A stretch of 64,000 bases of DNA from Palsa-506 sp963836355 (GTDB lineage: Bacteria > Actinomycetota > Actinomycetes > Streptosporangiales > Streptosporangiaceae), in contig CAWIJO010000002.1 of assembly GCA_963836355.1 (NCBI GenBank), positions 1,116,001 through 1,180,000 on the forward strand, written 5' to 3'. Below, one piece after another: positions 1-7,933 of this stretch (position 1 is the stretch's first letter; each line of letters begins with the position of its first letter). The notes under the pieces are model-generated. The model made no database searches. It was not told where the DNA came from and was given only the letters and a program-made list of their open reading frames with translations. A program made the position numbers and the translations under genes.

Positions 1-1
1 G

Positions 2-595
2 TTCCGGCCGACATCCAGCCGGGTGCGGGAGCGGTGGGAGCGGCTTGCGCTGGCGCAGCGGCGTGGCGAAGCCATCCCGCCCATTGACGTGTACCGCATC
101 GGGGACGTGCATTTCGTGCAGGACGGCCATCACCGGGTCTCGATCGCGCTGGCGACGGGCCAGAAGGTGATCGACGCGTACGTCACAGAGGTCCTGACCA
201 CGATGTCGGCCGGGAGCATCCGCAGCCGGGGCGACCTGGTCATGAAGAGCTGGGAACGGCTTTTCCGGGCCCGCGTGCCGCTGCCCGAGCAGGCGTACGC
301 CAAGATCGCCTTCGCCGATCCGTGGTCGTACGCGGTGCTCGGCGAGGCGGTGGAAGCCTGGGGATGCCGGTGCATGCAGGACGAGCATCGCTTCCTTGAC
401 CGCGCCGAAATCGCGCGCCGCTGGTTCGCCGAGGAGTACCGGCCGGTCGTGCGCATGCTGCGCGCCGCTGACCTGATCGGCCACGGCACCGAGGCCGAGG
501 CCTATCAGCGAGTTGCCCGCGAGCGGTACCGGCTGATCCGCACGCACGAGTGGAACGACGAGATCATCGACCGGCTCCGCAGGGAGGTCAGGTAG
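2..595 (+). CDS. ParB-like nuclease-domain protein, 3' part
   Basis: The frame is open to the left edge of the window, and the residues before the first possible start (GTG at 23) already fit the family, so the true N-terminus lies outside. The visible part has the ParB/sulfiredoxin-like core with a DVYRIGDVHFVQDGHHR stretch, where the GHHR basic motif is typical of ParB-fold nuclease or CTPase domains. A helical C-terminal half follows with no recognised domain. This is one of the stand-alone ParB-like proteins common in actinomycetes, probably not the chromosomal partition ParB, since no parA or parS is visible. Its last 8 bases overlap the 3' end of the convergent sugC gene. Confidence 0.7.
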   Translation, partial: FRPTSSRVRERWERLALAQRRGEAIPPIDVYRIGDVHFVQDGHHRVSIALATGQKVIDAYVTEVLTTMSAGSIRSRGDLVMKSWERLFRARVPLPEQAYAKIAFADPWSYAVLGEAVEAWGCRCMQDEHRFLDRAEIARRWFAEEYRPVVRMLRAADLIGHGTEAEAYQRVARERYRLIRTHEWNDEIIDRLRREVR

Positions 596-1841
596 CAGCG
601 GGCGGCGCCGGAGGTGTTGCTGTTGCTGCGGGCGCTGCGGCTGGCGCCGCCGCCCGCTCGGCGTCCAGCGTCAGGTTCTTGCCGCTGTCCGGGTCGAATA
701 GGTGCATCGACCGCAGGTCGGCCCACAGCTCGGCGTCCTCGCCCTCCCGGATCCGGGTAGCCGGATCCAGCCGCGCGGTCACGGTCTCAGCGCTCGCACC
801 TATGTCGGCCGCGCCTGAATCCTGCGCCAGATCCGCGAGCTGGTCGGTCTTCGCCGACAGGCCGCTGTCCAGGGTGAAGTAGACGAAGACATCCGAGCCC
901 ATCGACTCGACCACCTCGATGTTGGCCCGGAACGTGGTCCCGTGGCCGCGCATATCCGGCTGAACCAGCGCGGCGTCCTCGAAGTCCTCCGGGCGGATGC
1001 CGACGATGACCTCGCGTCCCGCCTTGGCCCGCTCCAGGGCCTGCCTCAGCTGCGGGGTCAGCGGAAGGTCGCCAAGGCTAGTGCGGACGCTGCCCTCCTC
1101 GATCGTGCCGGCCATGAAGTTCATCGCGGGCGAGCCGATAAAGCCGGCCACGAACAGATTGAGCGGGTTCTCGTAGAGCTCATGCGGTGAGCCGACCTGC
1201 TGCATGATGCCACTGCGCATCACGGCCAGCCGGTCACCCAGGGTCATGGCCTCGGTCTGGTCGTGGGTGACGTACACCATGGTGGTGCCGAGCCGCCGCT
1301 GCAGCTTGGACACCTCGGTCCTGGTCTGCACGCGCAGCTTGGCGTCCAGGTTGGACAGCGGCTCGTCCATCAGGAACGCCGACGGGTCGCGCACGATCGC
1401 CCGGCCCATGGCCACCCGCTGGCGCTGGCCGCCGGACAGGTTGGCCGGCCGCCGTTCCAGGTGCTGGGTCAGGTCGAGGATCCGGGCCGCCTCGTTGACT
1501 TTCTCGTCGATGGTGGCCTGCGGCGTCTTGGCGAGCTTGAGCGCGAAGCCCATGTTCTGCCGGACCGTCATGTGCGGGTAGAGCGCGTAGCTCTGGAAGA
1601 CCATCGCGATATCGCGGTCCTTCGGCGCGTCGTTGTTGACCACCTTGCCGCCGATCCGCAGTTCGCCCTCGGTGATGTCCTCCAGGCCCGCGATCATGTT
1701 CAGCGTGGTCGACTTCCCGCAGCCGGACGGGCCGACCAGGATGACGAACTCGCCGTCGGCGATGTCCAGGCTGACCTTGTCGACCGCGAGCGCCCCGTCC
1801 GGAAAGCGCTTGGTGACGTTGTCCAGGACGATTTCAGCCAC
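588..1841 (-). CDS. sugC: Sugar ABC transporter ATPase, SugC/UgpC/MsmK type
   Basis: ATP-hydrolysing subunit of a carbohydrate importer of the MalK/UgpC/MsmK group, 417 aa, acting at the inner face of the membrane with SugA and SugB. Visible motifs: Walker A GPSGCGKST (about residues 37-45), signature LSGGQ (135-139), Walker B FLMDEP (156-161), H-loop VTHDQTEA, then the long C-terminal regulatory (TOBE/MalK-like) domain. The tail is Ala/Pro-rich. I chose the GTG start because it is preceded by GAGGGAG and gives the usual MAEIVLDNVTK N-terminus; the longer open frame upstream belongs to the broken sugB gene. Last gene of the lacI-lpqY-sugABC operon, 22 bp after sugB, and the only transport gene here whose frame is intact. 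Confidence 0.9.
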   Translation of the reverse strand: MAEIVLDNVTKRFPDGALAVDKVSLDIADGEFVILVGPSGCGKSTTLNMIAGLEDITEGELRIGGKVVNNDAPKDRDIAMVFQSYALYPHMTVRQNMGFALKLAKTPQATIDEKVNEAARILDLTQHLERRPANLSGGQRQRVAMGRAIVRDPSAFLMDEPLSNLDAKLRVQTRTEVSKLQRRLGTTMVYVTHDQTEAMTLGDRLAVMRSGIMQQVGSPHELYENPLNLFVAGFIGSPAMNFMAGTIEEGSVRTSLGDLPLTPQLRQALERAKAGREVIVGIRPEDFEDAALVQPDMRGHGTTFRANIEVVESMGSDVFVYFTLDSGLSAKTDQLADLAQDSGAADIGASAETVTARLDPATRIREGEDAELWADLRSMHLFDPDSGKNLTLDAERAAAPAAAPAATATPPAPPAAT

Positions 1842-1863
1842 TGTAACTCCCTCTGATTCTCGG

Positions 1864-2707
1864 CTAGCCCTTGACCGCGCCGGAGGTGAGCCCGGCGACG
1901 ATCCGGCGCTGGAAGAACAGCACGAAGATGATGATCGGGATGGTGATGACCACCGCGGCGGCGGCGATCGAGCCGGTGGGCGCGGTGAACTGCGAGCTGC
2001 CGGTGAAGAAGGCCATCGCGGCCGGTGCCGTCGCGGGCGCTGGGCGTCGAGGTCAGCGAGATCGCGAACAGGAAGTCGTTCCAGCAGGCCAGAGAAGACC
2101 AGGATCGCGGTGGTGACCATTCCCGGCGCGGCGAGCGGGGCGATGACCCGCCGGAAGGCCTGAACTGGCGTGGCGCCGTCCACCTTGGCGGCCTTCTCCA
2201 GCTCCCAGGGGATCTCACGGAAGAACGCCGACAGCGTGTAGATGCCGAGCGGCAGGCCGAAGGCCATGTACGGGATGATCAGGCCCGGCCAGGTGTCGAA
2301 CAGGCCCAGCGCGCGCTCGATGTTGAACAGCGGGAGTGACCAGCGAGATCGGCGGGAACATCGCGATCAGCAGCGACATCCCGATCAGCAGCGGCTTGCC
2401 CGGGAACCGCAGCCGGGCGACCGCGTAGGCGGCCATCGAGGCCGAGCATGACCGCGATGAGCGTGGAGATCAGCGCCGATGCCGATCGAGTTGACCAGCG
2501 GCCGGGTGAACTCCGAGGTCTCGAAGATCCGCGTGTAGTTCGCCCAGGTCCACTGCGCGGGAACGAAGTGACGCGTCGGTGAGCGTGGCCGGGTCTTGAA
2601 GGACAGCGAGACGATCCAGAGCACCGGGATCAGCGCCAGTACGACGACGACGGTGTTGCCGACGCCCCAGCCGGCCTTCTGCCGGGCGTGGTGGCGACAG
2701 CAGCCAT
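1864..2707 (-). pseudogene. sugB: Sugar ABC permease SugB (MalG family), multiply frameshifted
   Basis: Inner-membrane permease of the carbohydrate importer. Reading from ATG at 2707 (AGAGGTG upstream) the MalG family sequence can be followed to the stop at 1864 only by changing frame about eight times. Shifts fall near 2690, 2598, 2570, 2475, 2450, 2338, 2090 and 2040. Between shifts the protein is well conserved: a VPAQWTWANYTRIFETSEFT stretch, MAAYAVARLRFPGK, and the EAA-loop EKAAKVDGATPVQAF that contacts SugC. No in-frame stop or decayed core motif was noticed within the segments. Net length (844 bp) is within a base of a normal 280-aa permease. This pattern fits sequencing or assembly indels better than old decay, but I cannot exclude a recent pseudogene. 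Confidence 0.8.
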
Positions 2708-2714
2708 CAGCGGG

Positions 2715-3661
2715 TCACCTCTTTCCGATGTCGGTGCCGGGGGCCGCGGTGCCGAAGCCCTTGATGAACAAGAAGGCGATGATCGCCACGCAGATGAAGA
2801 TCAGGACCGAGATCGCCGACCCGATCCCCAGGTTCAGCGCGGTGAACAGGTTGTCGTAGCCGAGGATCGAGACCGAGCCGGTGCCGTTGTTGCCGCCGGT
2901 CAGGATGTAGATGTTGTCGAAGATCCGGAACGCGTCCAGCGTGCGGAACAGCAGCGCGACCAGGATGGCCGGCTTCATCAGCGGCACCGTGATCATCCAG
3001 AAGCGCTGCCAGGCGGTGGCGCCGTCCACCTTCGCCGCCTGCTGCAGGTCCTCGGGCACCAGGGCAAGCCCGGCGAGCAGCAGCAGCGCCATGAACGGCG
3101 TGGTCTTCCAGACCTCGGCCAGGATGATCAGGCAGATCGCGGTGCCAGTGCTTGGTCAGCGGCGCGCTGTTGCTGAACAGCGCGGACAGGTAGCCGGTCC
3201 GGCGTCCACGCGTACTGCCAGCAGTAGGCGGCGGCGACGGTCACGATGCCGTACGGGATGAGCGCGGAGGTGCGGACCGTGCCCCGGCCGAACAGCGTCC
3301 GGTGCATGACCATCGCCAGCAGCATGCCGAGCACGAGTTCGACGCGCGACCGAGAGGACGTGATGACCAGCGGTCACCTTCAGCGCCTGCCACCAGAACG
3401 GCGAGCTGAGCACCGCCGCGTAGTTGCCCAGCCCGACGAACTTGCTGTGCTGCGGGAAGCGCAGGTCGTAGCGCTGCAGCGACAGCCAGACGGCGTAGCC
3501 GACCGGGTAGGCGGTGACGGCGACCATGACGATGACCGCGGGGGCGCAGAGCAGCCAGCCGAGCCGCGCTCGGCCCGCGCGCCTTCGGACAACTGCGGCT
3601 TCTTGTGCCCGGGCGGCGCGTGCTCGGTGGTGCTAGTGACCACCTGCGCGGGAGTACTCAT
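2715..3661 (-). pseudogene. sugA: Sugar ABC permease SugA (MalF family), multiply frameshifted
   Basis: First permease of the importer, MalF family, about 315 aa if repaired. It starts at ATG 3661 and stops 7 bp before sugB. The frame must be switched near 3560, at least three times between 3345 and 3370, near 3200 and near 3145. The conserved pieces (AVWLSLQRYDLRF, ALIPYGIVTVAAAYCW, and the EAA loop QQAAKVDGATAWQRF) are otherwise intact. As with sugB the interrupted reading is in-family on both sides of each shift. Function: forms the trans-membrane pore with SugB, receiving substrate from LpqY. If the indels are real the importer is dead. Confidence 0.78.
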
Positions 3662-3719
3662 CGGCCCCTTCCTTCCCTAACGGCCCTGCCAGCCTGCCGG
3701 CCGCCTGCTGCGCGGCGGC

Positions 3720-5049
3720 TCACGGGACCAGGCCCTTCGATTGCAGCGCGTTGTTGAGCTGGCTGACCATCGTCTGCTTGGTGCTTGCCGGGTTGATGCT
3801 GGCGGGCGGCGAGACCAGGTGTGAGATGGCGATGGATACGTTCTGGTACACGGGCGTCTTCGGCCGGACGCTCGCGGTCTGCAGCGCCTTCAGGATGTCG
3901 GCGTGGAACGGGTAGTTCTTGAACAGTGCCGGGTCGTTGTAGAGGCTGGTGATCGTCGGCGGGAGGCCGCCGACGTTGGCTCCGATGATCTGGTTCTGCT
4001 TGTCCCGCAGGCACAGCGCGGCCTGGAACGCGAGCGCCGTGTGCTTCGAGTACTTGCTGACCGCCAGGTCGATGCCGCCGATCGTGACGTGGGCCGGCTG
4101 GCCGGGCACCACGCTCGGGTAGGGCGCCCACTTGAAGGTCTTGAAGAGCTTCGGGTTGTCGGCCTTCATCGCGGGATACACGAACGGGTAGTTGAGCTGG
4201 AATGGCGCGCTTCCCGCTTCCATGGCGAGCCGGTTATCGTTCTCCATCTGCACCGGCAGGGACGGGTCGGCGGCAACCGAGGTGGCGAGCTGTTTCATGA
4301 TCGACAGGGCCTTGACGGCTCGCGCGCCAAGCGTCACCCTGGTCGCGTCCGGGTTCAGCACGGTGCCGCCCGCGCTGGCCACCAGCGTGTTGAACCAGAC
4401 CGTTAGGCCCTCGTACTGCGCGCCCTGGATCTCGATGTAATGCGGCTTGCCCTGCTTGGCCAGCTGCTCCGCGTCCGCGATCATCTCGGCCCAGGTCTTC
4501 GGCGGGTTCGGCACCAGCGCCGAGTCGGTACCAGAGCAGCTGGGTGTTGGTGTTATCGGGCACCGCGTAGAGCTTGCCCTTCCAGATCGCGGTCTCCAGG
4601 GCGGGCCTTAGCGTGCCGTTTTCCGCCGCCGCCTTGTTCGCGCCGGTCCACGGCTCGATCCAGCCGGCCTCCGCGAACTCGGCTTCCCAGGTGACGTCCA
4701 GGCCCATGATGTCGATCGTCGAATCGTTCGCTGCCAGCCGCCGGACGAGCTGCTGCCGCTGGCCGTCAGAGCCGGTCGGCAGCTGCTGGTAGGAGATCCT
4801 GTACTTGCCGCCGCTCTGCTTATCGCAGTTGTTGATGGCCTGCTGAGTGGCGCCGGAGTTGTCCGGGTAGAGGTAGTAGGTCAGCGTGACCGGGCCGGTG
4901 CTCGCCTGGCTGGTGCCGCAGGCAGCAAGGCCAGAAGCGGCCAGCCCGGCGCCCGCCAGGCCGATCGCCCAGCGCCGGGCCGCGGACCTCGGGCGCGCCC
5001 GGGCCGGGCGCGCGGATGTGCTCCGTCGGCGGACGCCTTTGCTCATCAT
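3720..5049 (-). pseudogene. lpqY: Trehalose-type substrate-binding lipoprotein LpqY, one frameshift
   Basis: Extracytoplasmic solute-binding lipoprotein of an importer of the LpqY-SugABC (mycobacterial trehalose) type. The N-terminus has an Arg-rich stretch, a hydrophobic segment and the lipobox LAAC. The mature part carries landmarks I recognise from mycobacterial LpqY: DVTWEAEFAEAGWIEPW, NTNTQLLWYR, a VPGQPAHVTIGG stretch, and RPKTPVYQNVSIAI near the C-terminus. One frameshift lies near 4527-4531, between LLWYR and the continuing VPNPPKTW segment. A lost pentamer or a +1 would explain it; total length is one base over a multiple of three. GGAGGA abuts the ATG at 5049, so ATG 5046 may be the real start. 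Sits 131 bp downstream of lacI and 58 bp upstream of sugA. Confidence 0.85.
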
Positions 5050-5180
5050 TCCTCCAGCGCGTAGTCGACACCGGTACACCGGATAAGGGAGTGGCCCCTG
5101 AGCCGGTGCCGGCGAATCCGGGTTTACCCCGGCCTGCCCGCGACTAACGCGGGACGCGGGTTCCCGCGCGGGCGAGGCCA

Positions 5181-6485
5181 TCATGCAACCCACTCGGCGC
5201 AGCAAGTGATGCGCATACCGAGCCAGACTTCAGATGCCCGCCGCAACGCGCGCGAGCTGAACCTGCCGCGTTCATCAGCAGGCCGGCGGTCCCGGCCGGC
5301 CTGCCGTGGATGTGACCGGCCGCTGCCCGACCCGGCCGCCGCCAGCCCGGCTGACCCGAACCCGGCTGGTACTGGCCCGGCCGGTACCGGCCCGGCCGGT
5401 GCCGGCCCGGCCGGTGCCGGCCCGGCGGTGGGCTGACTAGGTGGCATTAGCCCGGCCGACGCCAGCTTGGCGGTGCTCGCTCGCTGCACGATCCGCAGCG
5501 GAAGCTGCTGTCGAAGCGGCCTGACCAAGACCCCGCGCAGCAGTGCGCAGAGCCTTCGAGCGCCCTCCGCGCCGCTTTGCTCCAGCGGCTGATGCACTGT
5601 GCTGAGACTGAGCAACGCTGCCGACTCGATGTCGTCGAAGCCCATCACGGAAAGCCTGCCAGGAACCGGGAAGCCGCATTGCTCGGCGGCCCTGAGCACG
5701 CCCATGGCCTGGGTGTCCGAGGCGGCGAAGATCGCTGTGGGCGGCTCGGGCAGCCGCAGCAATTGCGCGGTCAACTCGGCCGCCACCGCGGGCCCATGCG
5801 GCCCGAGCCGGATTAGCTCGGGGTCGGCTGCCGTCCCGGCCGCAGCGAGCTCCCGCCGGTATCCCCGCAGCCGCCGCCGGGACGAGGCGAAGCCCAGGTC
5901 GCACGCCGTCTTGCGAGCAGCAGCATCGCCAATGAATCCGATCCGCCGGTGGCCTAGGCCCAGCAAGTGCGCCGTGGCGAGCCGCCCGCCGGCCACGTCG
6001 TCGATGATCGTATGCGGTACGCCGACGGCCAGTACGTCGACGGTTACCAGCGGGATGCGGCCGCGCCGGAATGCCGCGAGGTGCCGCTTCGCCAGGTGCA
6101 CGGAAAATATGATCACGCCGTCGGCCCGGTGCCTGGCGGTCAGCGCGGCCAGATGGTGGTCACGCTGTTCCGGGGTATCGACGTTGCAGACGATCGTGTC
6201 GTAGCCCTGCTCGTCCAGCACCGACAGCGCGCCTGCCAGCCGGGCCACGGTAGACGGCCTGGTCAGGTGCGGTACCAGGATGGCGACCGTACGCTGGCTG
6301 CCGCGAGACAGCGCCGCGGCCAGGTGACTCGGCCGGTAGCCCAGCCGTTCGATGACTTCCAGCACATTCAGCCGGGTCGACTCGCGTACGTTAACGCCCC
6401 CGTTGAGCACCCGGGAGACCGTGCCCACACCTACGCCCGCCGCAGCAGCAACATCCGCGATCGTTGGGCGATCCGGAGTGCGCAC
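5181..6485 (-). CDS. LacI-family transcriptional regulator of the sugar operon
   Basis: 434-aa DNA-binding repressor. The N-terminal helix-turn-helix PTIADVAAAAGVGVGTVSRV and hinge helix are followed by a periplasmic-binding-protein-like sugar domain ending near MGFDDIESAALLSLSTVHQP. I took GTG at 6485, preceded by AGGGAGG with 5-base spacing, because it places the HTH at the usual position; longer readings reach 6827 with no family similarity. It lies upstream of lpqY-sugABC in the same direction and a matching operator lies just upstream of it, so it probably controls itself and the importer. Odd point: roughly 80 extra C-terminal residues made of Pro-Ala-Gly repeats followed by a basic tail, encoded by a 15-bp-type tandem repeat at about 5350-5430. 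Confidence 0.88.
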   Translation of the reverse strand: MRTPDRPTIADVAAAAGVGVGTVSRVLNGGVNVRESTRLNVLEVIERLGYRPSHLAAALSRGSQRTVAILVPHLTRPSTVARLAGALSVLDEQGYDTIVCNVDTPEQRDHHLAALTARHRADGVIIFSVHLAKRHLAAFRRGRIPLVTVDVLAVGVPHTIIDDVAGGRLATAHLLGLGHRRIGFIGDAAARKTACDLGFASSRRRLRGYRRELAAAGTAADPELIRLGPHGPAVAAELTAQLLRLPEPPTAIFAASDTQAMGVLRAAEQCGFPVPGRLSVMGFDDIESAALLSLSTVHQPLEQSGAEGARRLCALLRGVLVRPLRQQLPLRIVQRASTAKLASAGLMPPSQPTAGPAPAGPAPAGPVPAGPVPAGFGSAGLAAAGSGSGRSHPRQAGRDRRPADERGRFSSRALRRASEVWLGMRITCCAEWVA

Positions 6486-6519
6486 GGGCACCTCCCTGAA
6501 CGGAACCGCCCCGCTTTTT

Positions 6520-6535
6520 TTGGAAACGATTCCAA
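6520..6535. promoter_or_regulatory. LacI-type operator palindrome
   Basis: TTGGAAACGATTCCAA: perfect 6-base arms around ACGA, with the central CG step typical of LacI-family operators. It begins 35 bp upstream of the lacI GTG and just downstream of the predicted transcription start of the lacI-lpqY-sugABC operon, where a bound repressor would block transcription. Confidence 0.65.
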
Positions 6536-6548
6536 TCTGGATTTGCCC

Positions 6549-6578
6549 ATTCTCACTCCGCCTCGGAGATCGCGTCAA
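6549..6578 (-). promoter_or_regulatory. Predicted promoter of the lacI-lpqY-sugABC operon
   Basis: On the minus strand TTGACG (6573-6578) and GAGAAT (6549-6554) are separated by 18 bp, close to the primary sigma factor consensus. The expected start of transcription is near 6541, just ahead of the operator at 6520-6535. Confidence 0.5.
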
Positions 6579-6720
6579 GAGTGCAATTGCAGCCAGTATG
6601 GCCGAATTTGGCGCGCCCGGCTGCTGTGCCGGATGAGATACCAGGCCAGTCGTGGTATGCCCGGTAGGCTGCGCATCCCAGGCCGCGCAGCCGCGGGGCC
6701 CTCCGCGCGATGGAGATGTC

Positions 6721-7566
6721 ATGCCTCTTTTCGCCAAGCCGTCCGGCACCGCCGCCAGCTGGGAACCCCGGGCCGCGGATAGCCGGCTCGCGCAGACCGC
6801 AGGCGCCAATCCGGCCGGCGTATTCACCTCCGACCTGTCGGTTTCCGAGTACGTCCTGCTTGGCGAGGCCGGATTCGAGCCGCTCGGATTCGTGGTCGGA
6901 TCGTCGATCTACCACGTCGGGCTGCAGGTCGGCAGATGGTCGCAGAATCAGGAACTGCAGGTCCTGACCCAGGCGATGTACAACGCCAGGGAGCTTGCGA
7001 TGGCCAGGATGCGCGCCGAGGCCGATCATCTCGGCGCTGACGGCATTGTCGGCGTGCAACTGCGGATGCAGATGTATGCCTGGGGCCAGGACGTCCTTGA
7101 GTTCGTTGCGACCGGCACCGCGGTCAAGGCGCTGGCCGGCACCGGCGCCCACCGCGCCCCGGACGGCCGGGCCTTCACCTCGGACCTGTCCGCGCAGGAT
7201 TTCTTCCGGCTGCTGGCCGGCGGCGCCGTGCCGGTCGCTTTCGTGCTTGGCACCTGCGTCTATCACATCGCGCACCAGTCGATCATGCAGACGCTGCGGC
7301 AGGCCGGCCAGAACCAGGAGATGGTGCAGTTCACCCAGGGCATCTACGAGGCGCGCGAACTGGCACTGGTCAGGATGCAGGCGGAGGCGAGCGAGGCCAG
7401 GTCGTCCGGGATCGTCGGGGTCAACGTCGCCGTCGCCAATCACGTCTGGGGCGCGCATGCCACCGAGTTCCTGGCCACCGGCACCGCGATCCGGCGGCTA
7501 GCGGCCGAACATGAGCTGCCGGACACGACGCCGAGGCCGACCTTCACGCTAGGCCTCGACCGTTAA
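6721..7566 (+). CDS. Tandemly duplicated YbjQ-like (heavy-metal-binding domain) protein
   Basis: 281-aa cytosolic protein built from two copies of the YbjQ domain. Copy 1 covers roughly residues 37-142 (VFTSDLSVSEY to FVATGTAV) and copy 2 roughly 152-260 (AFTSDLSAQDF to FLATGTAI). Both share YHxG/YHIA, a YxARELAxxRMxAEA helix and GIVGV, which is the conserved core of this pentamer-forming family often annotated as heavy-metal-binding though its biochemical role is unproven. Start ATG 6721 is preceded by GGAGA; an upstream open frame to 6652 adds only a low-similarity leader. It is divergent from the lacI operon and stands alone. Confidence 0.75.
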   Translation: MPLFAKPSGTAASWEPRAADSRLAQTAGANPAGVFTSDLSVSEYVLLGEAGFEPLGFVVGSSIYHVGLQVGRWSQNQELQVLTQAMYNARELAMARMRAEADHLGADGIVGVQLRMQMYAWGQDVLEFVATGTAVKALAGTGAHRAPDGRAFTSDLSAQDFFRLLAGGAVPVAFVLGTCVYHIAHQSIMQTLRQAGQNQEMVQFTQGIYEARELALVRMQAEASEARSSGIVGVNVAVANHVWGAHATEFLATGTAIRRLAAEHELPDTTPRPTFTLGLDR

Positions 7567-7933
7567 GGCCTCGACCGCCGCGGCCTCGAACGTCGCTGGT
7601 GGCCACATCGGGCACTCTGTGACCACGAGCCCCAGTATCACCAGCCCCGCGGTTGCCCGGTCCTGCCACCGACCCCGTTCATGATCTGGAGGGCTTTCGT
7701 GCTGCCAGCGCGCGGATCATCCATGATCATGAAAATGCCACCGCGCCGACCCTGCCACAGGCACCGGGCAACTCAATGTGAAGATGGGCTGGTGGAGGCG
7801 GGGCGAGAGTGGCCCATGCGGTCAATGTGACGGCTGGGTCTGACGTCCGGCGGCTGAGCAGGCCAGGCCGCGACGAGGCTGGTGTCTTACTCGGTCATCG
7901 GGGCCAGGCCGGCGGCCGACGGCGATATCCGCG
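7567..7933. other. Convergent intergenic region with imperfect hairpin
   Basis: No gene seen. The region separates the YbjQ-like gene from the APC permease gene, which converge. TTCATGATC at 7678-7686 pairs with GATCATGAA at 7725-7733, with further imperfect pairing inside. The right arm (GGATCATCCATGATCATG) differs by few bases from the right arm of the hairpin at 52732-52783, which also lies between convergent genes. Probably a two-way terminator or a dispersed palindromic repeat. Confidence 0.5.

Noticed and set aside
2020..2100. Programmed frameshifting in the permease genes
   Set aside because: Too many shifts in differing sequence contexts and directions, with no slippery heptamer and stem; errors or decay are simpler.
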